Part shown: positions 48,292 through 58,725 of the stretch, piece after piece | Numbering within the stretch: the first letter of the stretch is position 1 | Layout of the letters: each line of letters opens with the position of its first letter | Source of the DNA: Atherinomorus stipes | Taxonomy: Eukaryota > Chordata > Actinopteri > Atheriniformes > Atherinidae | Assembly: GCA_023101725.1 (NCBI GenBank) | Contig: JALJCO010000100.1 | Coordinates: 62,001 to 126,000, forward strand | Direction: 5' to 3' | Length of the DNA: 64,000 nt | Notes under the pieces: model-generated | Databases searched by the model: none | Told to the model about the DNA's origin: nothing | The model's input: the letters and a program-made list of their open reading frames with translations, nothing else | Program-made: the position numbers and the translations under genes

Positions 48292-48562
48292 TTAAATATA
48301 TAAATATTATTATACATCAGCTGTGAAAGTAATGGGGTTGAAAAATATCTGTCAATCATCTCTGCATTCCTTAACTGTTTTGTTTGTCTACTGGCTCGTC
48401 AATCACTTTTACTACCATAGTAAGAGTGACTGACGGGCAATTCAACGGGGAATAGGCGAGACTGATCAATGAGAGTGATTGATTGGTGAGAGTAATACTG
48501 CGTCCCGGAAGCTGCGCGCACTCGTCTGATGTTTACAGCAGGTAGCTAACATCATTCTGCTA

Positions 48563-49015
48563 GCAGAAGGAGAGGAGAAGGGGGAGGGGGAGAAAATGGG
48601 AGGGGGGGGGGAGGGAGGGGAGAAAAGGAAAGGGAGGAAAAGAAGGAACGAGGGCCCAGGGAGGGGGAAGAGGAGAAAAGAGAAAAATGAAGGAAAAGAG
48701 AAAAATAAATGAAAAAAAGAAAAAGAAAAAAAAACCCCCTGGGAAAAAAAAACGAAGGAAAAAAACGAAATAAAAAGACGAAATAAGAGATGAAGGGAGA
48801 GCGGAGGGTAGATATGGGGGAGATTATCGGAAAGAGCATCCTCGTCGTCCTTCCCATCTTTCCGAATAGGAAACGGGGATGGAATAGGGGGGGGGGGGGG
48901 AAGGATGCTGGGGATCTTAATGGGCCGGCGGGGTGGGAGGGGTGAAAGGATAGAGGGGTATAAAGGAAAATAAAGAGGAAAGAGTATATCTAGGGGGATG
49001 GGGGATCAAGGGAAG
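48563..49015. repeat. Purine-rich low-complexity tract
   Basis: For about 280 bases from 48563 the plus strand is almost entirely A and G, with G runs of 9 or more (48602-48610), then A runs (48715-48770). A second G run of about 14 lies at 48886-48900. Minus-strand frames are artefacts of poly-pyrimidine composition. Confidence 0.85.
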
Positions 49016-49052
49016 GAAGCAATCCCACTCAATCGGGGGGGTGGCGTGCTTT

Positions 49053-49258
49053 ACACGAAACAACGTTATTTATATTTCTATAGCCTAAACGGCAGAACAT
49101 CGTTCTGCCTATATATGCACGTTCACGCGAGTTCACGTCACTACAGAAGCCGCGGCAGACGAGGTCGCGCGTTCCTTCTTTCTTTCTTTCTTTCTTTCTT
49201 TCTTTTAAATCAATAGCCAATCCCTCTTGTGTTGGTCCTGGTTTGTCCGCAGCTCGTT
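49053..49258. mobile_element. TTAA MITE, family T1, fragment
   Basis: It shares TTCACGCGAGTTCACGTCAC, GAAGCCGCGGCAGACGAGG, a (CTTT)n run and TTTTAAATCAATAGCCAAT with the left half of the T1 element. Both termini are missing. Confidence 0.7.
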
Positions 49259-49259
49259 G

Positions 49260-51743
49260 ATTGGACACGATCGTATATCTCACCGAAATGTTGCTCTTTA
49301 AGTCATTTTGTCTTATTTTGAGTGTGATGAGATATTTGACTGGAAATTAGAAAAATATACTTGATAAGATTTGAGTTTTTGCAGTGTGACACTTTATAGT
49401 ACTCTCATGTGTATTGGAGTTTTTATACTGAGATTATATCAGTAAACAAAGAAGTAAGATATAATTGATTTATTTTGGGAATATTACTGAGGACAGGAGA
49501 CAGAAATGATGAAGAGGTTAACATAGTATACAAGTAAGTTTTGTGGGTAATATTTTCATCTAAATCATTCAATGATCTGTTTCTGATTTTCCTTAAATAT
49601 TTATTTTGTAAATATCTTGACATTTCAGGCACACGTTTGCTTATTCTTGGGTTATGCCTCTGCAACTGGAGTCGCCTGGAAATGCAGCTCTTCCAGTCGA
49701 CTTCTCAGCTAAACCTCCATATTGGGCGAAGAGCTCCAAACATTTGAATGTCTGCGGAGCCTCAGCTTGAGTTTGAGGGGGATCAAAGCGGAGGACAGAC
49801 AGTGTAGAAGCGAGCTTATCTAAGCGCTGTGGCGGGCGGGGGGTCAGCGAGCTTACAGCAATGATCTCAGTGCTCGGTGACATGATTCCTCCACGGCTGA
49901 ACTCTGCGTAACTGCGGCCTTGAAGGAAACCGACTGCAAAAAGAGGTTAACATCTAATTGATTTCATGTTGTCAGAGTGCGGATTCTGTCTCTGCCTGTG
50001 CAGCATATCTGCACACAAGGACATCACAAGTGTGTGTGTTTGCGTGGCGTCCCTCGCCCCCATCCCTCCTGTCTGTTTTTGAACTTGGAGATGAAGCCAT
50101 CTGCACAGCTCTCTGGAGACACTGGGCTCCCCCGTCTCTCCTCCATTTTCTGCTCCCGCTGTAATGGGAAAATTGCTCTGTCTTTCCGCTCTAGTTGGGA
50201 TTGGCAGCGTTGATAAGCACTGCAGGGACAATTAGAGGTAGGAGTTCTCATTGAGAGGCTTTCAAACACTGCTGAGATGTCACTGGCGGCTGATGCCCCC
50301 TGGGACATAGCATGGGTTGAAAACGACTCCCTCCTCAGTGAGGTAAAGTCCACTTCTTGGGTGCAGCAACAACCTTCTCTTTTCATTGCTGTAATTGCAA
50401 TGATTTACCTTCCGCTTGCACTCAGACGGTAAACTGCAGCAGCTGATCTGACGCCTCCATGTTCTTTTTCATGTAGTTCCCATGTGATGCTGGTTGCACA
50501 CAATGAGGACAACAAAAAGAAGATTTTTTTTCCTCTTTTTTTTCCACCAAGTCTGGTCTTTGTTTGGAAGTGTATGATGAGCCTGTCATTATCTCAGCAG
50601 GCTCCAAGCAGCAGAGCTTTACCTTACCGCTCTTCCTATCCCAGAGATGGGGATAAATGAGGGAAATATCTAGCTGTGCTGCAGTCCCTCAACTAATTAT
50701 TGTTAAAAGGTCTGATATGACTTGGAGGTAGACAGGCAGTGAGAGGCTGGAGCTCATATTCAGGCAGAAATATGAAGGTGTAGAAGGGGCTGGGGGCATT
50801 GTTTATGAGCTAAGTGAAGTGGACCATCACAGAGGGAGTCAAGCAAAGGCCAAGTAAGTGATGGAGGGAACGATTAGACGAGAGTGAGGGGGAGTTAAAG
50901 GGGTGGGAGAGCAAGAGCAACATTCCTGTGTAGGATTTGATCCCACTTTTCAGTAACAGGACACTCTTGTCTCTGCACGTTGCCCGTATCCAGTTAGAAG
51001 CACTCCTGTTTTGCTTTCTGTGTTTTCTGTGCCTTCTCACATCTGCTACTTGTGTTCGCAGCACCAGGTCTCCAGTTTCCTCACGCATCCAGGGTCAAGC
51101 AAGTATCAAAAGCCCAACGTGGAGGCCGCCACGTTTCTGTTGAGCTCAGATAAAGCTGCAATAATAACAATGCTAGGTGAGTCTGTGGAGCTCCGTTCAC
51201 ACACACTAATTGGCCATAAATGAGCCCATCTGGTTTGACTTGATGTTGGGTTTAAGCAGCAGGGTAGGAGCTCCCGCTGCACCCTGCTCAGCCCCACAGC
51301 CCAGCCAACCACCGAGACCACCAAAGCCGAACTCATAACGTGAAACCTGAACTAGACTTCTCTACAGCAATAAATAACAAAACTGTAGGTATGGCTTGCT
51401 CCTAAGCCTTCCCTTAATGGCTGCATGATAAGTAAAGCCTCGGCTAAGACCTTCATTTAGAAGTGTATAATACTCGCGTCTGAGTTTGGGAAAATGAGTC
51501 ACTAAAGTGAACAGCTGCTACAAATGAAAAAGTTTTACTGTAACAGAAAATGCGATGGGCTGATGATGGTGCTGAGTGCTCCACCAATTGTTGATTTCTC
51601 TGGATGGATTAGAAAAATATTCCCATTAATAAATACAATCTTGTTCCTTATGCAGCTGAGAAATGTTGGTTTATTTCTATTTTACTTTTTAAAAACTTGG
51701 CAATGGCCTGTTTGTCACGCTCCTCCATCAGCTCCTCTTTTAA
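49260..51743. other. Unique intergenic block, possible regulatory DNA
   Basis: Relatively repeat-free and GC-richer than average. Sub-blocks 49670-49960 (GAGCTCCAAACATTTGAATG, TTAACATCTAATTGATTTC) and 51090-51470 (CACACTAATTGGCCATAAA, CTTCATTTAGAAGTG) look like candidate conserved elements. Open frames of up to 120 codons lie at 50024-50386 on the minus strand and 51524-51904 on the plus strand, with no family resemblance; the last runs into a MITE. Confidence 0.35.
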
Positions 51744-52185
51744 AGGAAGAGTACACCAACAGAATAATGTGCCTTCATTTTACACTCACCCTCATGGTGA
51801 GCAAGACTCTGGAGCACTTTTTTAATACCTCAAATTCAGCCGGAGATCAGACAGGTTTCCGTTTCCCCCCCAACTTTCATATAATGGAGTTCACTGGCTA
51901 CTGAACCCAGACGGTCCATAAAAGTCCACAAAAACTTGTCAATAGTCCTCCATACTGCTCATCCAATGTAATCCAAGTGTCCTGAGTGGGTAGCGTCCAT
52001 AATTTACTCCAAACGACATTATTTAGTTTTTTATTTTTATAGCTTAAACAGTAGAACATCTAGCTGCCGCGAAGTGCGTCCATGCGAGTCCACGACACTA
52101 CGGAAGCCGCGGCAGACAAAATCGCACATTCTTTTTCTTTCTTTCTTTGTTTTAAATCAATAGTCAACCCCTTTTGTGTTTGTCC

Positions 52186-53124
52186 CATAGACCGTAAATA
52201 AAGAGGGATGAACCTTCCGCTACGTCGCCTACTGGTTTCTGAAGAGCTAAAAATGAAGCCAGGTGGGCGTGTCCCACCGTCACCATCTTGCCGTGTCACG
52301 TGTGTCGTCACTCCCGGAAAATACTAAAATGGGCAAAGGCAAGGCCGGCACGAGCTGCGGGCAAATGATTGACAGCTGACGTACTCTGGGCTAAACGCTA
52401 ACCGAGCTAACTCAAAACTAACAGGAGCTAACGAAGATTAGCCCCCTAAGCGGCGGGGTAAAGGTAAGACACGCTTAGACTTGCTATTATCTGACTAAAA
52501 ACTGCCGTTGTGCTACTCTGCTACAAACTGAGACCTTACTGAGAGCAAACAAGGAGCTAACTAGGAGCCACCGGTCGGCAGGCCGTCATCCGGTCTGCCG
52601 CATGTCAATCAAAAGGACACGCCCTTAATTATGCGTAATGGTCTTTATGCACAGCTCCAGTACTTCCTGAACTCAATACTGAACCTTTGTTTCCTGTGGT
52701 TCAAGATTGAATGAACTGATTAATCCAGGTGTGTCTGACCATTTGCTGAGGTCAGACACACCTGGATTAATCAGTTCATCCAATCACAAAATACAGGAAA
52801 CAAAGTTGCAGTATTAAGTTCAAGAAGTAGTGGAGCTGTGCATAAAGCTCATTTCAAGATTAATTAACATCTAAACGGATGAGTTATCAAAAAAATTCAC
52901 CCCCCTCACAGTTAACATGAAGGTAAAATTGACCTATTAAACCTAAAATTATTTTTTTGAACCAGGCTGTAAACATGTTTATTTCTGCTGTGAAGTTGGC
53001 GTTTTTAACATGGGAGTCTGTGGGGATTTGCTCTGTTTTGCAGCTCCTAGAGGATCAAGGGAGAACTACAAAAAATTACTTCTTCTGGGTAGCCTCATAG
53101 TTGGCCACCGGAGGTTGCTGCTTG
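52186..53124. mobile_element. hAT-type element, family B copy 2, 8-bp duplication
   Basis: GTTTGTCC occurs at 52178-52185 and 53125-53132, exactly flanking CATAGACCGTAAATAAAG and ..GAGGTTGCTGCTTG. The first nine bases match the left end of the hAT element at 60247. The interior is rich in GCTAAC motifs and contains a nested 211-bp hairpin. No transposase is encoded. Confidence 0.85.
52640..52850. mobile_element. 211-bp hairpin MITE with AT duplication
   Basis: The sequence is almost a perfect palindrome: TTTATGCACAGCTCCAGTAC on the left, its inverse GTGGAGCTGTGCATAAAG on the right, and a loop around CCATTTGCTGAGG (about 52740). AT flanks both sides (52638-52639, 52851-52852). Copy 1 of the host element (near 10245) shows the uninterrupted sequence, confirming a recent insertion. 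Confidence 0.88.
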
Positions 53125-53370
53125 GTTTGTCCGCAGCTTGGTCGCTCTCAGCACAATGTAAACAGCAAATTTCTTCTTCTACGCTTGCATTATTGGCAGA
53201 AAAGGCGCTGAACGCCGTGGCTTCCGTAGCATCATGAACACGCACGAACGTGCAATGTAGGACTGTTTAGGCTATAAGAATTTACTAAATTACACCGTTT
53301 CGAGTAAATTATGGACACTACCCACTCAGGACACTTGGATTACATTGGATGAGAAGTATTGAGGTATATG

Positions 53371-54582
53371 AAATGAAAATGAAATTAAATGAAAATGAAA
53401 AATACTTTATTCATCCCAGAAGGGAAATTCAGTATTGTAAAAGCTCACTCTTTTTTTTTTCTTTTTTTTTTAAATAAACAAAAAAGTCAGTCTTGTTCTT
53501 TAGGGTGATGCTGCTGGTAGGAATGAATTTCTGTATCTCTCTGTCCTACAGTGAACCTGAAGCAGCCTCCCACTGAACACACTCTGTTGATTCTTCACCG
53601 TGTTGTGGAGAGGATGGGAAGTGTCCTCCATCATCTTCATCAGCTTGTGCAGCATTCTTTTCTGAACGATCAGCTCCAGCGGCTCCAGAGTTATCCCCAG
53701 CACAGAACCAGCTTTCTTGATCAGCTTGTTTAGTTTCTTCAAGTCTCTGATTCTGATGCTGCTTCCCAGCAGATGCTGCAAAGCTGATGTCACTTTCCAC
53801 AACAGACTTGTAGAAGATCTGCAACATCTTGGTGCAGACGTTGAATGATCTCAGCTTCCTTAAGAAGTAGAGTCTGCTCTGACCTTTCTTGTAGATGTAG
53901 TCAGTGTTGTATTTCCAGTCGAGTCTGTTGTCCAGCTGAACTCCAGGTATTTGTAGTTCTCCACCACCTCCACCTCCTCTTCCAGGATGTAGACAGGACT
54001 ATGCTGCTTATTCTTGCTCCTCCTGAAGTCAACAATCATCTCTTTAGTCTTGCTGGTATTTAAGATGAGCTGATTGTTACTGCACCATTTCACAAACTGA
54101 TTGACAAGTTCCCTGTACTCGGCTTCTTGTCCATCACTGATACACCCCACAACTGCAGAGTCATCAGAATATTTCTGCAGATGACAGGACTCAGAGTTGT
54201 ACTGGAAGTCTGAGGTGTACAGTGTAAAGAGGAATGGTGAGAGTACAGCCCCTTGTGGTGCTCCAGTGCTGCTGACCACCATCTCAGACACACAACCTTT
54301 CAGTCTCACAAACTGTGGTCTGTTTGTTAGGTAGTCGTAAATCCAGGTGGTTGTGGAGGATCCACCTGGAAGTTATGGAGCTTCTCACATAGCAAAGCAG
54401 GCTGAATAGTATTAAATGCACTTGAAAAATCAAAGAACATGACCCTCAAAGTGCTGCCTGACTGGTCCATATGAGAGTGGGCTCTCTGAAGCAAGAAGAT
54501 GATGGCGTCTTCAACCCCAAGCCCATTACGATATGCGAACTGTAATGGGTCTATTATTGTTATTTTCATTATTATTATATAT
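53371..54582 (-). mobile_element. Rex1-like LINE, 5'-truncated
   Basis: On the minus strand a reverse-transcriptase coding region runs from about 54582 to 53500. It is followed by a short 3' UTR with AATAAAGTATTTTTCATTTTC (read in reverse near 53390-53410) and an AATTTCATTTTC tail. It sits inside the T1 MITE, with a TATAT-like short duplication at the junctions. Confidence 0.85.
53500..54580 (-). pseudogene. Reverse transcriptase of Rex1-like LINE, frame-broken
   Basis: Such enzymes copy LINE RNA into DNA at nicked target sites. Visible segments in minus-strand order are DPLQFAYRNGLGVEDAI and VMFFDFSSAFNTIQPALL (about 54560-54420, first catalytic Asp), then in another frame STGAPQGAVLSPFLFTLYTS and LQKYSDDSAVVGCISDG (about 54270-54130, the catalytic DD), then YKYLEFSW (about 53945). 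A further frame carries RDLKKLNKLIKKAGSVLGI and the tail RTERYRNSFLPAA (53745-53505). At least three frame changes and the missing N terminus make it inactive. Confidence 0.88.
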
Positions 54583-54604
54583 ATTGACAAGCGTTTGTGG
54601 ACTT

Positions 54605-54845
54605 TTTTTTTTTTTTTTGTTATACTTGTATGATCCCAGAGGGGAAATTAGGGCTCTGCATTTTACCCATCTCTGTACTGTGAGTATCAGAGAGCAGTGG
54701 GCTGCTACTTAAAGCGCCCGGGGAGCAGTTGGTGGGGGGTTAAGGACCTTGCTCAGGGGTCTACAGTGGTACACCCAGGAGTCGTGTCGGGGGATCGAAC
54801 CCGGGTCCTCCGCGCCCAAGCCCACGATGCTACCACTGGGCTAAA
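54605..54845 (-). mobile_element. tRNA-derived SINE
   Basis: On the minus strand it begins TTAGCCCAGTGGTAGCATCG (A box) and continues with GGGTTCGATCCCC (B box, about 54797). The body GAGCAAGGTCCTTAACCCCC follows, and it ends in a poly-A tail (plus-strand T run 54605-54618). This is the standard polymerase-III SINE layout; it is not a functional tRNA gene. Confidence 0.85.
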
Positions 54846-55010
54846 TGTATATATAAATATGTAAATAAATATATTTATATATAAATATATAATAATTTAT
54901 AAATATTTTATTTTGTTATAAATTATTTTATTTTATTTTATTATAATATTTTATTTTATAATTTATAAATAATTTATAAATATATAAATATAAATAAAAA
55001 TATATATCCA
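54846..55010. repeat. AT-rich low-complexity tract
   Basis: Irregular TATAAATA and TTTTATTTTATA repeats between the SINE head and the resumption of the T1 MITE at about 55011. Confidence 0.85.
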
Positions 55011-55374
55011 TAAATATATCCATTTATGGACCTTTTTGGTTCAGTCCCTGGTGAATCCCATTATATGAAAGTTGGGGGGAAAATGAAAGATCTCCGGCTG
55101 CATTTGAGATATTAAAAAAGTGCTCCAGAGTCTTGCTCAGCATGAGGGTGAGTAGAAAATGAAAGACCTTTATTCTGTGGTCGTACTATTCCTTTAACAT
55201 CACTCTGCCTGGGTGCTCTCTGATGAACCGACCTGAGTTCACACCAGTTTAACCGGAACCAAAGTGGGAGAAGTTTACTTTGCTGAAGTAATACATAAAC
55301 ACCATGGAGATTTGATCCTGAAAGTTTTGTTTAGGACCTCAGGCTCCGTTAAAACCTGCGGCTTCCCAAAATAA

Positions 55375-55523
55375 ATAATATATTCAGACAACTGAGTAAA
55401 TTTCTCTTTTTTTGGCTGTCAGGATTTTTTTTATTGACTTTTATTGATGATTTTCAGTAGATGTACAAATCAGACTATTCTTAGACTCATTTTCAAAGAT
55501 TTGGGGGAAAAGAAAATAGAAAA
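55375..55523 (-). mobile_element. L1-like LINE 3' end (tail side)
   Basis: Read on the minus strand it continues the LINE fragment at 59627-59995 and ends ATCAATAAAAGTCAATAAAA followed by an A run (plus-strand T run about 55425). The two pieces are separated by the giant inverted repeat. Confidence 0.6.
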
Positions 55524-55802
55524 TATGGAATGCCATTTTATTCATAATTAAATAAATAAATAAATACCAAAATAAATAGGTGTTCCACAATATAAATATA
55601 TATAAAATGCACAAAATAATTGTTTCCATATTTATTTATTTAGTCAGTTATATGTTTAGTTATATATTTATTTATTAAGTTATTTATTTATCTATTAGGT
55701 TAGTTATTCATTTATTTAGTGATATATTTATTTATTATGTTTTTTATTTATTTATAAAGTTATTTATTTAGTCTTATATTTATCTATTTAGTTTTAAGTC
55801 AT

Positions 55803-55833
<31 letters not shown>

Positions 55834-56428
55834 TATATCAAGTTATTTATTAAGTTATTTATTTAGTTATTAATAAAGTAATTTATTTAGTTATTCATTA
55901 AGTTATTTATATATTTATTAAGTTATCTATTTTGTTATTCATTAAGTTATTCATTTATTTATATATTAAGTTATTTATATAGTGAAACTTTTATTTTGTG
56001 CTCACACGTATTTTGGGAGGCTTTTATTTTGCACCAAGACTTTGTGCTGCTTCTTTTTGCGTTTCTTTATTTCGCATCCTAATATTCAAATTTAGGGGCG
56101 GGGTTGTGGAGCTGACGACCTATGACAGGCTATGGCTACGGCTCCACGCGTCTGTACGTCACACTGGTGGATGGAAGGCGGCGCCATTATCAACAGTGAT
56201 GGGCGGAACTGCCGGTGTTGTGTGCTCACAGGAAGTAGCAGTTTAGTCGTGAAAAGGCTGGAACAGATCGCGGTGAATCGTGTTTACGTTTGCATCTGGA
56301 TAAAGCTAAAGGATAAAGAAACGAGATGTCCTGGAGTTCAGGGGCATCATGTGTCCATGGTTGGACATTCAGATCATGAAGTCCCTCATGGATTTTTTTT
56401 CTATTACTGGTCGTTACGTAGTTAGCGC

Positions 56429-56725
56429 CTAGCATGTCACAACGGGACGGGAGCTCTGCAGGGAACACAGGACAGGTCTTCTTCCACAACCTGCTTTACT
56501 GCTGTGGAGGTTCTGGGCTCGTTTCACTTTGGCTCTCTGCAGCAACCGGGCTGGAAGAAACAGATTCTGGTCCTGGAGTCCTGCATCCACCGCAGACAGA
56601 ACCTGGTCCTGGAGTCCTGCATCCACCGCAGACAGAACCTGGTCCTGATCGGTTTCACCTCTCACTGACGGAGGCTCCGGTTTTCTGACGGGACTTCCAT
56701 GTGATGCTCCCAGCAATAAATCCAT
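56429..56725 (-). CDS. Uncharacterised open frame with 12-residue repeats (left arm)
   Basis: 98 codons from ATG (MDLLLGASHGSPVRKPEPPS) carrying two tandem copies of DQVLSAVDAGLQ encoded by a 36-bp DNA repeat, then a third start (DQN). The ATG sits in an ACCAAAATGG context. The sequence is the mirror of 58438-58725. A one-base indel against the other arm changes the last 20 or so residues. No family is recognised, and it may be an exon fragment or chance. The next frame upstream (56927-56736) also mirrors and is probably non-coding. Confidence 0.3.
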   Translation of the reverse strand: MDLLLGASHGSPVRKPEPPSVRGETDQDQVLSAVDAGLQDQVLSAVDAGLQDQNLFLPARLLQRAKVKRAQNLHSSKAGCGRRPVLCSLQSSRPVVTC

Positions 56726-58437
56726 TTTGGTGTTTTTAACAGGTTACAAGATTATTTTGAACAGCCGGTGTTTCATTCTGCAATAAACTGATGTTCACAA
56801 CCTGGACAGGCTGATATCTGACTGCTGCTGCAAAGCAACACAAACGTGTTGCAGCCACGAGTTTTTCTACTCGGATAAATATGAAGCTCACATGTAGGTT
56901 ACACCAACACACGGGCAAATATGTCACAAATCATCTTCTTAATTTGGATTAGTTTTATTCAAAGACACTGTACTTACTTTGTATCCATTCCTTTCCTCGT
57001 GCCACCTTTTCATTCCCTCATATTAACCACGACCACCCAAACCCCCAATAATAATAATTATGATGATAACAAAAATAACGATAATAATAACAGTACATTG
57101 CATTTATATGTGCCTTTCAGACCCTCAACGCATGTACATAATAAGAAGGAATAAAACAATAAAAGGAAGTGAGAATCCAGTGTAGATGTGAATTTAATCA
57201 ACCAGCTCCTGTGGAAGGACAGCAGTGATGGGGAGGTTGAGGCCATATTACGAATTTACACCATCTAAAAAAAAAAAAGTTTCCATCTCTTGTTTTAAAT
57301 TCCTGACGAGGCAAAGCATTAAAGTTTTGTATTTGTGAGCTTGGACATTTACCAGATTGCTGACCTTCATGTTACACCTGAACAGGTAAATAACATGTTA
57401 GCAGACGTTTCTACTACAGCTCAGTGCAAGTTTATGAAATCATCTTCAACAACATGCTGTCTCAGTCATCTGAAATTAGATGACTTGATCAGATCTGCAC
57501 AATGTTCAGTAACTTTTATCCAAATGAAGACAAATGCAGAGATCCTCCATCCCTGCAGTCTTCACGTTGGTGAGCGTGTCCGGCTGAGCTGCTGCTCTGA
57601 CGTCCCTGATGACTCGCGCAGCTCTGGTCTGATCAAGAAGTCAGATGGTAGACAGACGCAGTCGATCCCAATGAGCCTACTGGTGCTTCGGGGCTCTTCG
57701 TGCTTTGCGTAGCCTCACCATCACAATCCATGGCGTTGATTATTAAGTAACTAAAGATGTTAGCAGGTTATCCTCAGTCACTTCCTCACCTCATCTTCCC
57801 AATCCGGAACAGAAGAGGGAAGGTAACGATATTCACATCCCTGTTTTTTGTGTGCTTCCATCTCACCATCATGCTTTAAGTATATATAATGATAGGAATG
57901 CAACTATAAAGAATAAATCTGAAAAATAGTGAGAAAATAAATTAGCGAATATATAGACAAGCTGTTTGATTAAATTCACATCTACACGGGATTCTCACTT
58001 TTATTATTTTATTCCTTCTTATTATGTATATGCGTTGAGGGTCTGAAAGGCACATATAAATGCAATGTACTGTTATTATTATCGTTATTTTTGTTATAAT
58101 CATAATTATTATTATTGAGGGTTTGGGTGGTCGTGGTTAATATGAGGGAATGAAAAGGTGGCACGAGGAAAGGAATGGATACAAAGTAAGTCCAGTGTCT
58201 TTGAATAAAACTAATCCAAATTAAGAAGATGATTTGTGACATATTTGCCCGTGTGTTGGTGTAACCTACATGTGAGCTTCATATTTATCCGAGTAGAAAA
58301 ACTCGTGGCTGCAACACGTTTGTGTTGCTTTGCAGCAACAGTCAGATATCAGCCTGTCCAGGTTGTGAACATCAGTTTATTGCAGAATGAAACACCGGCT
58401 GTTCATAATAATCTTGTAACCTGTTAAAAACACCAAA

Positions 58438-58725
58438 ATGGATTTATTGCTGGGAGCATCACATGGAAGTCCCGTCAGAAAACCGGAGCCTCCGTCAGTG
58501 AGAGGTGAAACCGATCAGGACCAGAATCTGTCTGCGGTGGATGCAGGACTCCAGGACCAGGTTCTGTCTGCGGTGGATGCAGGACTCCAGGACCAGAATC
58601 TGTTTCTTCCAGCCGGGTTGCTGCAGAGAGCCAAAGTGAAACGAGCCCAGAACCTCCACAGCAGTAAAGCAGGTTGTGGAAGAAGACCTGTCCCGTGTCC
58701 CTGCAGAGCTCCCGTCCCGTTGTGA
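58438..58725 (+). CDS. Uncharacterised open frame with 12-residue repeats (right arm)
   Basis: 95 codons, identical to the left-arm frame for most of its length, with the tandem units DQNLSAVDAGLQ and DQVLSAVDAGLQ. The C terminus ends CPCRAPVPL because of a one-base difference. Both copies point outward from the palindrome centre. Possible readings are a captured gene fragment, an internal exon, or no gene. Confidence 0.3.
   Translation: MDLLLGASHGSPVRKPEPPSVRGETDQDQNLSAVDAGLQDQVLSAVDAGLQDQNLFLPAGLLQRAKVKRAQNLHSSKAGCGRRPVPCPCRAPVPL

Larger units (their letters stand above)
51744..55193. mobile_element. TTAA MITE, family T1 copy 5, broken by later insertions
   Basis: TTAA (51740-51743) precedes AGGAAGAGTACACCAAC. 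The right end ..GGTCGTACTATTCCT is followed by TTAA (55194-55197). The MITE itself is recovered as 51744-52185, 53125-53370, about 54583-54604 and 55011-55193. Between these lie a hAT-type element, a LINE and a SINE with AT-rich sequence. Removing them gives the usual T1 order. Confidence 0.88.

Noticed and set aside
48552..48857. 101-codon minus-strand frame rich in Phe, Ser and Pro
   Set aside because: It is the complement of a homopurine tract, so its composition is artefactual.
50024..50386. 120-codon minus-strand frame
   Set aside because: No domain, no splice context and overlapping frames of similar length on the other strand.
55640..56000. CRISPR-like array of short direct repeats
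   Set aside because: The TTTA-type units are a degenerate microsatellite with no unique spacers, mirrored in the other arm, and the genome is a vertebrate's.
57335..57712. 125-codon frame in the palindrome spacer
   Set aside because: It has no ATG at the stated start and no family resemblance; kept only as part of the spacer description.
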